From contig NZ_JASZYS010000002.1 of assembly GCF_030316845.1 (NCBI RefSeq), forward strand, positions 372,001 through 436,000: a stretch of 64,000 nucleotides of DNA, written 5' to 3'. Both the position numbers and the translations under genes were made by a program. The stretch comes from Variovorax davisae (GTDB taxonomy: Bacteria > Pseudomonadota > Gammaproteobacteria > Burkholderiales > Burkholderiaceae_C). The notes beneath the pieces were generated by a model that saw only the letters and a program-made list of their open reading frames with translations, had not been told where the DNA came from and searched no databases. Of this stretch, positions 29,363-37,924 are shown in pieces; the stretch's first letter is position 1; the number at the start of each line of letters is the position of its first letter.

Positions 29363-29732
29363 GGCGTTCTCCGGCCACCCGCAGCGCCCGTACGTCCGCG
29401 TCGAGCTGAGTGCGCAGGTCGGCGAAGGCATGAAAAGGCCGGGGCCGCGCTGCGACGAGCGCCGAGACCAAGGCAATGAAGACCGCCACCCCGGGCACCG
29501 CCGCCAAGACCCAATGGAAGCTGCCATGCAGCACGCCGAGCATCACGGCAACGCCGATCAGGCCCAGCGCCAGCATGCCGCTGACAGCCGCGATCACGCC
29601 GGCCATTAGCTTCGAGATGAGCCCCTGGCTCGCAGCCTGGGATTCCTCCCGGATCAGCGCCCCGTAGTTGGCGAGATGCTCGGCGACGAGTTCCGGGTGA
29701 CCGAGCACCGTGGAGACAATGGGATGGAACAT
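29352..29732 (-). CDS. YqjE-like/phage holin superfamily III-type membrane protein
   Basis: A 126-residue protein with two adjacent membrane helices (about residues 42-68 and 74-95; SGMLALGLIGVAVMLGVLHG then WVLAAVPGVAVFIALVSALV) after a charged helix. This fits the Phage_holin_3_6/YqjE family, which in chromosomal stress operons is not known to lyse cells. It lies 26 bases downstream of the YqjD-like gene. Confidence 0.75.
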   Translation of the reverse strand: MFHPIVSTVLGHPELVAEHLANYGALIREESQAASQGLISKLMAGVIAAVSGMLALGLIGVAVMLGVLHGSFHWVLAAVPGVAVFIALVSALVAARPRPFHAFADLRTQLDADVRALRVAGERHGR

Positions 29733-29758
29733 GGTGCTGCGGCGGCCGGTGCGGGGGT

Positions 29759-30133
29759 TCAGTAATCGTCGCGACGGCGGCTCGCGAGGACGATCAGCGC
29801 CGTGATGGCGGCCCCGGCCGCGGCGGCGACAAGCACCGAGCGAACCGGCTGGTCGGCGATGTACTTGCCGGTGACATCGGCGGCGGCCTCCAGGCGTCGC
29901 TGGGCCCGGGCGCTGGTGGTCGAGGCGGCATCGAGGCCGCGCTGCACGGCCTGCTGGACCCGCGCCGCCAGCTGCTCCACGGCCGGTTCGGCATCGCGAC
30001 GCAGGTCGCGCACCTTCTCGCCGGCCGCATTGACCGCGTTCTGCGCATAGGCCCGCGTGGTGTCGATCGCGTCGTTGGCCGTCTGGCGCGCATCCTCGGC
30101 GAGCTGTGCGGGCGTCTTGGTGTTCGTGTTCAT
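29759..30133 (-). CDS. DUF883 (YqjD/ElaB-like) membrane-anchored protein
   Basis: A 124-residue protein with a long amphipathic helix rich in Ala, Glu, Arg and Gln (about residues 10-85) and one C-terminal membrane helix (VRSVLVAAAAGAAITALIVL) ending in RRRDDY. E. coli YqjD is a stationary-phase inner-membrane protein that binds ribosomes. The same role here is inference. It is second in the run after DUF1328 and has a Shine-Dalgarno (AAGGACT) before the ATG. Confidence 0.85.
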   Translation of the reverse strand: MNTNTKTPAQLAEDARQTANDAIDTTRAYAQNAVNAAGEKVRDLRRDAEPAVEQLAARVQQAVQRGLDAASTTSARAQRRLEAAADVTGKYIADQPVRSVLVAAAAGAAITALIVLASRRRDDY

Positions 30134-30184
30134 GAAATGAGTCCTTCCGAAAGTTGATTGTTTGACCTGTCCATCGTAACGACG

Positions 30185-30349
30185 CTAGCCGCGTCGCATC
30201 AAGCCCGCGATGAAGCTCACGAGCGCCAGGACGAGGAAGATGACGAAGAGGATCTTCGCGATGCCCACGGCACTGGCCGCGATGCCGCCGAAGCCGAACA
30301 GCGCGGCGATCAAGGCGATGACCAGGAACACGACGGCGTAGTGCAACAT
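30185..30349 (-). CDS. DUF1328 (YtjA-like) small membrane protein
   Basis: A 54-residue, two-helix hydrophobic protein ([20 protein letters not shown], then [19 protein letters not shown]) with the GFGGIA turn typical of DUF1328. Function is unknown; family members are often stress-induced. AAAGGAG gives a strong ribosome site. It is the first gene of the minus-strand stress run, 51 bases before the YqjD-like gene. Confidence 0.88.
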   Translation of the reverse strand: MLHYAVVFLVIALIAALFGFGGIAASAVGIAKILFVIFLVLALVSFIAGLMRRG

Positions 30350-30523
30350 GCTGACTCCTTTTCGAGGGAAGGCCCCGTGGGTGTGAAAACCAGCGCGTTC
30401 GCGTCCCGAACGGCCTGGCATCCACGTTAAGGGGATGGTCGCCGGGACCCTGTCAGCAGCAGCGGCCTGGGGGCGTAGGAGAGAACCGAAAGGGCGCGCG
30501 CCGGGGCCGCGCAGCCCGTTGCG

Positions 30524-31864
30524 TCAGGCCTGCCTGGCCGGCAGGATCGCGCTCAGGTGGGTGCCCTGGCCGGGCGTCGACGCCACGCTGAGCTTGCCCT
30601 TGGCGGCTTCGACCCGGTGCCGCATGCCGGCCAGGCCATGCGTCGACGGACGGGCGTGCCGGGTGTCGAAGCCCTTGCCGTTGTCGACCACCTCGACCAC
30701 CACGTGGTTGCCGTAGTTCTTCATGACGATGCTGGCCTCGCTGGCCTGCGCGTACTTGCCGATGTTGGTCAGGCTCTCCTGCACCATCCGGTAGGCCGTC
30801 AGCTGGTTGTCCTCGTCGAGGTCGACCGGCTCCAGCACCATCTCGATCTCCATGCCCGACTGCTCGGCGAATTCGCGGCCGAGGATTTCCAGCGAAGCAA
30901 CCAGACCCAGGTTGGACAGCGACGAAGGGCGCAGGTCCTCGATGATCCGGCGCTTGAGCGCGATGCCGCTGTTGAGCAGCTCGTTCAGGTGCTGCAGCCG
31001 CTGGGTGGCGTCGGGCGAATCGCTGAGCCTGGATTTCAGGCGCGCGACGTCCAGCTTGGCGGCCGTCAGCAGCGAGCCCAGTTCGTCGTGCAGCTCGCGC
31101 GCCAGGAAACCGCGCTCCGATTCGCGCACCTGCTGCAGGTGGGTGGCGAGTTCGCCCAGCGTCGCCGTGCGCTCGCGCACCTCGCCTTCGAGCGCGTTGC
31201 GCTCGCGCTGCAGGGCCTCCTGCTGCCGCTCGCCAACCAGGCGCAGCGCATGGGTCTGGCGCAGGTAGAGGTAGAACGCCAGCAGCCCTGCCAGCGTGAC
31301 CAGGGTGATGCCGATGCGAGCCAGGCGCAGCGAGCGGGCGATCTGGAGCTGGCTGCGCGTCAGCTCTTCGTTGCTGATCGCGATCAGCTGCCCGACCTGC
31401 TGGCGGATGGCCTCCATCTCCTCGCGGCCGACGTCGGTGGTGATGACGAACTTCCAGGCGTCCTCGTTGCCGCTCTGGCGCAGGCGCACGCTCATCTCCA
31501 TTTCGGCGAGCTTGCGCGCCACGTGCTTGGAGAGTTCGCCCACCCGCGTCAGCTCGGTGGGGCGCCTGGCGTAAAGGCCCTGGAGCGTGGCCAGGTTGCC
31601 CTCCACCTGCTTGACGGCGAGGTCATAGGGTTCGCGGTAGCGGGCTTCCCCTGTCAGCAGAAAGCCCCGCTGGCCCGTTTCGGCATCGAGGACGTTCTGC
31701 AGCACCAGGTTGAGCAGGCCGCGGGCCTTCTGCGCGTCGCCGACATCCTGCAGGGCGCGGTGCGACTGCTGGTAGCCTGCCTCGTTGATGCCCACCAGCG
31801 CCAGCGCCGCCAGGGCGGCGAGCGCCAGGCCGAGGGCCATCTTGGGAAAAGCTAACCAGCGCAT
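30524..31864 (-). CDS. Sensor histidine kinase (CHASE3-like, HisKA_3)
   Basis: A 446-residue membrane sensor kinase. Two membrane helices (about residues 8-27 and 180-200) bracket a periplasmic helical domain with VLQNVLDAETGQRGFLLTG, characteristic of CHASE3. A coiled coil follows, then the HisKA_3 box LARELHDELGSLLTAAK with the phospho-His near residue 259. The HATPase ends the protein (DNGKGFD and HGLAGMRHRVEA). This is the NarX/DegS class that partners LuxR-type regulators. The ATG at 31864 is chosen for its GGAG site. It is divergent from such a regulator, its likely partner. Confidence 0.9.
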   Translation of the reverse strand: MRWLAFPKMALGLALAALAALALVGINEAGYQQSHRALQDVGDAQKARGLLNLVLQNVLDAETGQRGFLLTGEARYREPYDLAVKQVEGNLATLQGLYARRPTELTRVGELSKHVARKLAEMEMSVRLRQSGNEDAWKFVITTDVGREEMEAIRQQVGQLIAISNEELTRSQLQIARSLRLARIGITLVTLAGLLAFYLYLRQTHALRLVGERQQEALQRERNALEGEVRERTATLGELATHLQQVRESERGFLARELHDELGSLLTAAKLDVARLKSRLSDSPDATQRLQHLNELLNSGIALKRRIIEDLRPSSLSNLGLVASLEILGREFAEQSGMEIEMVLEPVDLDEDNQLTAYRMVQESLTNIGKYAQASEASIVMKNYGNHVVVEVVDNGKGFDTRHARPSTHGLAGMRHRVEAAKGKLSVASTPGQGTHLSAILPARQA

Positions 31865-31971
31865 GAGGTCTCCGAGCAATGCCTGCAGATCAAATTCGGG
31901 AATAATCGGATCCGACCAGGGACCGGCATGTTGCGACGCAAAAGGCCGCGAAACAAAGACGAAGGTAACAG

Positions 31972-32604
31972 ATGATCAAGATCGGAATTGTGGACGACCA
32001 CGCCATCGTGCGCTCCGGCTTGCGGCAGTTCTTCTCGGAGCATGTCGACCTGCGGGTGGTGGGTGAGGCGGCCAGCGGCCGCGAGGCGATCGAGCTGGTG
32101 CGGACCACCGAGCTCGACGTGTTGGTGATGGACCTCTCGATGCCTGGCCAAAGCGGGATCGACGCCCTGGCGATGATCCGCGCCAAGGCGCCCGACGTCG
32201 GCATCCTGATCCTCAGCGGCTATCCGGAAGAGCACTACGCGATGAACCTGATTCGCCAGGGCGCCAGCGGCTACCTGAACAAGGAGTGCGATCCGATCGA
32301 GATCGTCAATGCGATCCGCACCATCTCGCTCGGCCGGCGCTACATCACGCCGGCGGTGGCCGAACTGCTGGCGCGCCAACTCGACCGCAAGGACGACGCG
32401 GCGCCGCACGAGCAACTGTCGGAGCGGGAGTTTCAGGTGTTCCTCAAGCTGGCCAAGGGCGAAACCGCGGGCGACATCGCCAAGACGCTGTCGCTGTCGG
32501 TGAAGACGGTGAGCACCTACCGGACGCGGCTGATGGAGAAGATGAATCTTTCATCGAACAGCGACCTGACCTACTACGCGCTGAAGAACAAGCTGATCGA
32601 TTGA
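31972..32604 (+). CDS. NarL/FixJ-type response regulator
   Basis: A 210-residue regulator. The receiver domain (about 1-120) has the acidic pair Asp8/Asp9, phospho-acceptor Asp54 (VMDLSMPG) and the conserved Lys near 103. The LuxR-type helix-turn-helix (about 145-205) reads LSEREFQVFLKLAKGETAGD then LSVKTVSTYRTRLMEKM. It is transcribed divergently from the adjacent kinase and should be phosphorylated by it. Targets are unknown; the neighbouring stress genes are candidates. Confidence 0.93.
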   Translation: MIKIGIVDDHAIVRSGLRQFFSEHVDLRVVGEAASGREAIELVRTTELDVLVMDLSMPGQSGIDALAMIRAKAPDVGILILSGYPEEHYAMNLIRQGASGYLNKECDPIEIVNAIRTISLGRRYITPAVAELLARQLDRKDDAAPHEQLSEREFQVFLKLAKGETAGDIAKTLSLSVKTVSTYRTRLMEKMNLSSNSDLTYYALKNKLID

Positions 32605-32622
32605 ACCTGCGCCCCGCGTCGG

Positions 32623-33027
32623 TCAGGAGCTGTTCTGCGAGACTCGCGGCGCCGACGACTGCTCGATGCAGAAGTCGATCAGCCCGTCGATCTCGTTGGA
32701 TTTGTCGAACACCGCATCGACGCCGAACTGGGCGCAGCGTTTGCGGATGTCGGGGGTGGCGTAGTTGCTGAGCACCACCACCTTCTGGTTCGGCCGGCGC
32801 GCGCGGCAGGTCTGCAGCACGCCCAGCCCGCTGCCCTGCTTCAGGAACAGATCGACGATCGCCAGCTCCCAGTCGTCGGCATGGTCGGTCAGCCATTGGC
32901 TGGCCTCGGACTCGGTCTCTGCAAATCCGATGGCCGAAATGCACGTGAGCTCTTCCAAAGTGCCGACGAGGTTCTCTCGGATCGTGACGTTGTCTTCGAC
33001 GATGTAGGTTTTCAATCTTGGGTCCAT
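32623..33027 (-). CDS. Stand-alone receiver-domain response regulator
   Basis: A 134-residue receiver with no output domain. The phosphorylation machinery is complete: Glu11/Asp12, acceptor Asp59 (AIVDLFLKQGSG), Ser near 86 (VVVLSNYA) and Lys near 109 (AVFDKS). Possible roles are a phosphate sink, a phosphorelay step, or regulation by protein contact. It is convergent with the NarL-type regulator (18-base gap), so kinase, regulator and receiver form one three-gene signalling group. Confidence 0.88.
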   Translation of the reverse strand: MDPRLKTYIVEDNVTIRENLVGTLEELTCISAIGFAETESEASQWLTDHADDWELAIVDLFLKQGSGLGVLQTCRARRPNQKVVVLSNYATPDIRKRCAQFGVDAVFDKSNEIDGLIDFCIEQSSAPRVSQNSS

Positions 33028-33302
33028 GAGAACCGCTGTCCCCCGGGCGCGCCTTGCTGGACTGGATTGTCCCCAAGGAAAGCCTGCAGTGGCAATGCTA
33101 CGGATTTATCCGTCCGCATGATGAAGGTTTGCGCGGCCTGCGGCTGTAGGCGGGTTCTTACGCGCCGATGGGAATGCACCCGTAGGCGACGCCGTACAGC
33201 GTTTGCGCTCGGCCGCCGACCCGTCGCCGGCGCACCGGCATTCATGCTTGCATCCACTGGCGGCAGCCCGCCGTCCATTCCACAATCCTGCAAGGTGCGG
33301 TC

Positions 33303-33506
33303 ATGAATATCATCTGGGGTTCCATCGCGATCGCTCTGCTGGCACTTGCCGGCGGTGTTGCAGTCGCTGGCGGGGAGCCGGCAATGGCAGAGTTGCGACT
33401 GGCCGAGGCCGCCACGATGGCGGCTGCCGCAGGGATCGCTGCCGTCGGCGTGAGCGAGGTTGCCCAGAGCGTCACCGCGGTGCATACGGGCTCGCCCATC
33501 GACTGA
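33303..33506 (+). CDS. Small hydrophobic protein coupled to asmA-like gene
   Basis: A 67-residue frame with an N-terminal hydrophobic helix (MNIIWGSIAIALLALAGGVA) and an Ala-rich remainder. No family is recognised. Its TGA overlaps the ATG of the AsmA-like gene by one base (TGATG), the coupling seen at other real junctions in this window. That, with a clean membrane-segment start, argues that it is translated. The 275 bases upstream (33028-33302) hold no other gene or clear signal. Confidence 0.5.
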   Translation: MNIIWGSIAIALLALAGGVAVAGGEPAMAELRLAEAATMAAAAGIAAVGVSEVAQSVTAVHTGSPID

Positions 33507-35557
33507 TGCCCATGACCGCCGCGCCCGTCGCCTCCCCGCCGCGCCGTCGGCGCTGGGTGGCGGTCGGCGCGCTGGTTCTGGGACTCGTCGCCGCCTTCGT
33601 GCTGCTGGCGGCCTTTTTCCCGTGGGACACGCTGCGCGAACCGGTCAACCGCTACGTGAGCGAGAAGACGGGGCGAAAGTTCGAGATCACGCGCCATCTG
33701 GACGTTTCCCTGGGCTGGCGGCAGGCGACCGTCAAGATCGACGGCATCGAGTTCGCCAACCCTGCGTGGGCCCGGGACCCCTATCTGGTTCGGGCCGACA
33801 AGGCCGAGTTCGACATCCGCTTCTGGGAGTTGCTGCGCCGCCGCATCGTGCTGCCGCGACTGATGCTGAGCGGCCCTTCGCTCGGACTCGAAATGGAGGC
33901 GGACGGCCGCAAGACATGGGCGCTCGGCAAGGACAGTGCCGACCCGGGCACCATCCCGGTCATCGGCCTGATCCAGGTCGACGGCGGCAGCGTCGACTTC
34001 CTTGCCCAGGCGCAGGCGCTCGACCTGCACGCGGATTTCAGCTTCGACAGCAGCCGCGGCGACTTGCCGCTCGACTACCAGATCAAGGGCCGCTATCGGG
34101 GGCAGCCGATGTCCGCGGTGGGACGCACCGGCAACGTCTTGCAGCTGACTTCGGTGGGGCAGCCGCCGTTTCCGATCGAGATCGACCTGAAGGTCGCCCA
34201 GACCCGCCTGAAGGGCAAGGGGACGGTGGCCGAGCTGGCCGACCTCGACGGCCTCGATGCCCAGATCGAGATGCGGGGGCCGAACCTGGGCCGCCTCTAT
34301 CCGGCCCTGGGCATCGCGCTGCCTCAGACGCCCCCTTACGCATTGAGCGGCAATCTGCGCAAGAACGGCGCGCTCTGGGAAGTGCGCGGCTTGAAGGGCC
34401 GCTTGGGCCTGTCGGACATCGGCGGCGACATGCAGTTCGACAAGTCGCAGCAGGTGCCGCACCTGGGCGGCACGCTGCGCTCGCGGGTCATGGACATGGA
34501 CGATCTGGGCCCGCTGATCGGGTTGCCGCCAACCGCCCGCTCGGCCAACGCGGTCGAGGGCGTGGCCGCACCGCCCAGCATCGCCCAGCTCGACAAGCGC
34601 AAGCGCGACGACCCCGCGCGCAAGGTGCTGCCGGACGCGTCCCTGGATTTCGAGCGGCTGCGGGCCATGAACGCCGATGTCAGCTACACCGCGGAGCGGA
34701 TCCAGAACGTGCGCGAGCTGCCGCTGGACAAGGGCAGCGTGCAGGTCAAGTTGAAGGACGGCGTGCTGACCCTCGACCCGCTCGATCTCGGCGTGGCCAG
34801 CGGCCGGATCGCCGGCGCGATCCGCATCGATGCAACGCAGAACCCGGCCGACATCCGCGCGGCGCTCGATATCCGCGGGATGCAGCTCAATCGGCTCATT
34901 CCGAAGGTCGAAACCCTGAAGACCAGTTTTGGAAAGCTCGACGGCCGGATCAACTTGTCCGGGCGCGGCAACTCGGTGGCGGCCTGGCTGGCCAACTCTT
35001 CCGGCGACGTCGCGGGGCTCACCGGGCGCGGCCAGTTCAGCAACCTGCTGCTCGAGTTCCTCGGTCTCGACGGCGGCGAGATCATCAAGTTCCTGCTCGA
35101 AGGCGACCACAACGTGGAACTGCGCTGCGCTGCCGTGGCCTTCGACGTGGAGAAAGGCGTGATGACCGGCCGCACCCTGCTGTTCGACACCAGCGACACG
35201 GTGTTCAATGGCACCGGCAGCATCAACCTGGCCGACGAGCGCATGGACCTCAGCGTCAAGCAGGAGCCGAAGGACAAGAGCATCCTGGCGCTGCGCACGC
35301 CGCTGCGGGTGCGCGGCACCTTCGCGGCGCCGAAGGCCGGCGTGGAGGTCGCGCCGCTGGCGGCCCGCGGCGCCGCGGCGCTGGCGCTGGCGGCGATCAA
35401 TCCGCTGCTGGCGCTGGCCGCGACGGTCGAGACCGGCCCGGGCAAGGATGCGGACTGCACCGAAGTGCTGGCCGAGGCCAAGACGCCGTCATCGCGCGCC
35501 GCCAAGGCGGGCGCCGCCAAGGCCAAGCAGCAGCCGACCCCGGCGAGCGGCAGCTGA
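33506..35557 (+). CDS. AsmA family protein
   Basis: A 683-residue AsmA-like protein: short cytoplasmic N-terminus, one membrane anchor (about 17-38; VAVGALVLGLVAAFVLLAAF), then a long periplasmic beta-rich domain. The AsmA N-terminal pattern is DTLREPVNRYVSEKTGRKFE and the C-terminal conserved region lies around 440-600. Members of the AsmA/TamB/YhdP superfamily are implicated in phospholipid transport to the outer membrane and affect its permeability. The ATG at 33506 is set by coupling; 33512 is an alternative. It is convergent with the MoeB gene, 8 bases apart. Confidence 0.85.
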   Translation: MPMTAAPVASPPRRRRWVAVGALVLGLVAAFVLLAAFFPWDTLREPVNRYVSEKTGRKFEITRHLDVSLGWRQATVKIDGIEFANPAWARDPYLVRADKAEFDIRFWELLRRRIVLPRLMLSGPSLGLEMEADGRKTWALGKDSADPGTIPVIGLIQVDGGSVDFLAQAQALDLHADFSFDSSRGDLPLDYQIKGRYRGQPMSAVGRTGNVLQLTSVGQPPFPIEIDLKVAQTRLKGKGTVAELADLDGLDAQIEMRGPNLGRLYPALGIALPQTPPYALSGNLRKNGALWEVRGLKGRLGLSDIGGDMQFDKSQQVPHLGGTLRSRVMDMDDLGPLIGLPPTARSANAVEGVAAPPSIAQLDKRKRDDPARKVLPDASLDFERLRAMNADVSYTAERIQNVRELPLDKGSVQVKLKDGVLTLDPLDLGVASGRIAGAIRIDATQNPADIRAALDIRGMQLNRLIPKVETLKTSFGKLDGRINLSGRGNSVAAWLANSSGDVAGLTGRGQFSNLLLEFLGLDGGEIIKFLLEGDHNVELRCAAVAFDVEKGVMTGRTLLFDTSDTVFNGTGSINLADERMDLSVKQEPKDKSILALRTPLRVRGTFAAPKAGVEVAPLAARGAAALALAAINPLLALAATVETGPGKDADCTEVLAEAKTPSSRAAKAGAAKAKQQPTPASGS

Positions 35558-35565
35558 GCAGGCGC

Positions 35566-36327
35566 TCAGGGCGCTGGCGGGCGGTGGCCGCACACGCCGC
35601 AGGCGGGGTCGCGCGCGACGCCCAGCGTGTCGAAAGCCGTGCGCCGGCCGTCGAACATCAGCAGCCGACCCGCCAGCGACGGCGTGATGCCCGCCAGCAG
35701 CTTCAAGGCCTCGCTGGCCTGCAGGGTGCCGATGGTGCCGACCACCGGCGCGAAGACGCCCAGCACGGCGCAGCGGGTTTCCTCGAACTCGGCCTCCGGC
35801 GGGAACAGGCAGGCGTAGCAGGGCGAGGCCGGATCGCGGGTGTCGTAAACGCTGAGCTGGCCGTCGAAGCGGATCGCCGCCCCGGCCACCAGCGGCTTGC
35901 GATGGGCGACGCAGGCGCGGTTCACCGCCTGGCGGGTGGCGAAGTTGTCGCAGCAGTCGAGCACCACGTCGGCGCCGGCCACCAGGCGGTCGAGCAGGCC
36001 GGCGTCGGCGCGCAGGCGGTGGGTCTCGATCCGGATCTCGGGGTTGATGGCGCGCATCGCCTCGGCCGCCGACTCGACCTTCGGCATGCCGACGCGGGCG
36101 GTGGCGTGCGCGATCTGGCGCTGGAGGTTGGTGAGGTCGAGGTCGTCGTCGTCGACCACCGAAATGCGCCCGACGCCGGCCGCCGCCAGGTAGAGCAGGG
36201 CGGGCGAGCCGAGTCCGCCGGCGCCGATCACCAGCGCATGGGCGGCGCTCACGCGCGCCTGGCCGTCGATGCCGAATTCCTCCAGCAGGATGTGGCGCGA
36301 ATAGCGCAGCAGGTCCTGGTCTTCCAT
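35566..36327 (-). CDS. moeB: MoeB/ThiF family adenylyltransferase
   Basis: An E1-like enzyme that adenylates the C-terminal glycine of a sulfur-carrier protein (MoaD or ThiS). 253 residues with Arg finger in LLRYSRH, nucleotide loop GAGGLGSPAL near 34, LQRQI near 68, the acidic pair in DCCDNF near 128, a candidate Cys in TRCAVLG, and two zinc-binding CxxC pairs (CYAC near 172, CGVC near 245). MoeB versus ThiF cannot be separated by sequence alone. The two molybdenum-type enzymes further along the window make molybdopterin synthesis plausible. It lies 53 bases after ctpA. Confidence 0.85.
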   Translation of the reverse strand: MEDQDLLRYSRHILLEEFGIDGQARVSAAHALVIGAGGLGSPALLYLAAAGVGRISVVDDDDLDLTNLQRQIAHATARVGMPKVESAAEAMRAINPEIRIETHRLRADAGLLDRLVAGADVVLDCCDNFATRQAVNRACVAHRKPLVAGAAIRFDGQLSVYDTRDPASPCYACLFPPEAEFEETRCAVLGVFAPVVGTIGTLQASEALKLLAGITPSLAGRLLMFDGRRTAFDTLGVARDPACGVCGHRPPAP

Positions 36328-36380
36328 GCGCCGCGCGCAACCGAGCGCCGGGGAGGGCCCCCTGGGGAGCCTGCCCGGGA

Positions 36381-37823
36381 TCAGTTGTCCTTCTTCTCTT
36401 CCTTGTTGTCGACGATGACCTGGGTCTTGCTGACCAGCACCGGCTGGCCCTTCAGGCTCTTGACGGCCTGCGCCAGCGCGAAGTCGTCGGTGGCGCCGAA
36501 CTCGGGCACCTTGCGGTCCTGCGGCGGCTTCTTCGCTTCTTCCTCGAGGCGCTTGCGGGCCTCGTCGCGGGCCTTCTCGCGCTCGGGGTCCTTGCTCTCG
36601 GGGCCCTGGCCGCTGGCCAGGTGCTTCTCGAGGTCGGCCTCGCGCATGCGCAGGGCGGCGAAGGGGCTGCCCTCGGCGCTCTCGTCGACCAGCACGTTGG
36701 GCACGATGCCCTTGGCCTGGATCGAGGTGCCGCTCGGCGTGTAGTAGCGCGCGGTCGTGATCTTGAGGCCGGTGTCCGGGCCCAGGGGCCGCACGGTCTG
36801 CACCGAGCCCTTGCCGAAGGTCTGGCTGCCCATGATGGTGGCGCGCTTGTGGTCCTGCAGGGCGCCGGCGACGATCTCGCTGGCCGAGGCGGAACCTTCG
36901 TTGACCAGCACCACCAGCGGCACGGTCTTGAGCGCGGCGGGCAGATTGCGCAGCGGGTCGCTGCCGGCGCGGCGCTGGTAGAACTCGGGCGCCGCCTTGT
37001 AGATCGACTTGCTCTCGGCCAACTGGCCGTCGGTCGACACCACCGTGACGTTCTCGGGCAGGAAGGCGGCCGAGATCGCGACCGCGGCGTCGAGCAGGCC
37101 GCCCGGGTCGTTGCGCAGGTCGAGCACCAGGCCCTTGAGGTTCGGGTCCTGCTTGTAGATCTCTTCGACCTTCTTGACGAAGTCGTCGACCGTGCGTTCC
37201 TGGAACTGCGACAGGCGGATCCAGGCGTAGCCCGGCTCCATGACCTTGCCGCGGACCGACTGGGTGCGGATCTCCTCGCGGGTGATCGTGACCGGGAAGG
37301 TGCGGTTCTCGTCCTTGCGGAAGATCGTCAGCAGCACCTTGGTGTTGGCCTCGCCGCGCATGCGCTTGACGGCCTCGTTGAGCGACAGGCCGCGCACCGC
37401 GGTGTCGTCGATCTTGGTGATCAGGTCGTTCGGCTTGAGGCCGGCGCGGAAGGCGGGCGAACCCTCGATCGGCGACACCACCTTGATCAGGCCGTCTTCC
37501 TGGGAGATCTCGATGCCGACGCCGACGAAGCGGCCGGTCGTGCCTTCGCGGAATTCCTTGAACGACTTCTTGTCGAAGTACTGCGAATGCGGGTCGAGCC
37601 CGGCGACCATGCCCGAGATCGCGTCCGAGATCAGCTTCTTCTCGTCCACCGGTTCGACGTAGTCGCTCTTGACCATGCCGAACACCGCAGCCAGTTGCTG
37701 CAATTCCTCGAGCGGCAGGGGAGCCAGCGATCCGCGCGCAACGGTTTGTAACGAGACGGTGGTCAGCACGCCGGCAAAGGCGCCCGCGGCGACCCAGCCG
37801 GTGATCTTCATTTTCTGGCCCAT
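36381..37823 (-). CDS. ctpA: S41-family C-terminal processing peptidase
   Basis: A periplasmic serine protease of 480 residues with an N-terminal signal or anchor (ITGWVAAGAFAGVLTTVSL). A PDZ domain spans about 95-180 (FVGVGIEISQEDGLIKVVSP, GLKPNDLITKID). The peptidase domain has the Ser-Lys dyad: NEGSASASEIVAGAL near 313 and FGKGSVQ near 338. The C-terminal region (from about 405) is highly charged and probably disordered. AAGGACA provides the ribosome site for the ATG at 37823. It follows gpmA on the same strand, 99 bases away. Confidence 0.93.
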   Translation of the reverse strand: MGQKMKITGWVAAGAFAGVLTTVSLQTVARGSLAPLPLEELQQLAAVFGMVKSDYVEPVDEKKLISDAISGMVAGLDPHSQYFDKKSFKEFREGTTGRFVGVGIEISQEDGLIKVVSPIEGSPAFRAGLKPNDLITKIDDTAVRGLSLNEAVKRMRGEANTKVLLTIFRKDENRTFPVTITREEIRTQSVRGKVMEPGYAWIRLSQFQERTVDDFVKKVEEIYKQDPNLKGLVLDLRNDPGGLLDAAVAISAAFLPENVTVVSTDGQLAESKSIYKAAPEFYQRRAGSDPLRNLPAALKTVPLVVLVNEGSASASEIVAGALQDHKRATIMGSQTFGKGSVQTVRPLGPDTGLKITTARYYTPSGTSIQAKGIVPNVLVDESAEGSPFAALRMREADLEKHLASGQGPESKDPEREKARDEARKRLEEEAKKPPQDRKVPEFGATDDFALAQAVKSLKGQPVLVSKTQVIVDNKEEKKDN

Positions 37824-37903
37824 GTGAAAGTGTCCTTGTCGCCTGTCAAACCAATATACACAGCTTGGAAGCAAGTTGTCTGCCGGGGTTCCGCGACCCT
37901 TTG

Positions 37904-37924
37904 AACAAATTAAGAATATTTGTT
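37904..37924. repeat. AT-rich inverted repeat between gpmA and ctpA
   Basis: AACAAAT and ATTTGTT form perfect 7-bp arms around a 7-base spacer, overlapping the gpmA stop codon. So AT-rich a patch is rare in this GC-rich window. It may be a weak 3' hairpin for gpmA or a protein-binding site upstream of ctpA. Confidence 0.45.

Noticed and set aside
29352..29732. Holin of a prophage
   Set aside because: No phage genes are nearby; the gene sits in a YqjD/YqjE/YqjK-like stress run.
33012..33485. Minus-strand frame upstream of the lone receiver
   Set aside because: Lacks motifs, composition resembles a shadow frame, and overlaps the coupled plus-strand small gene.
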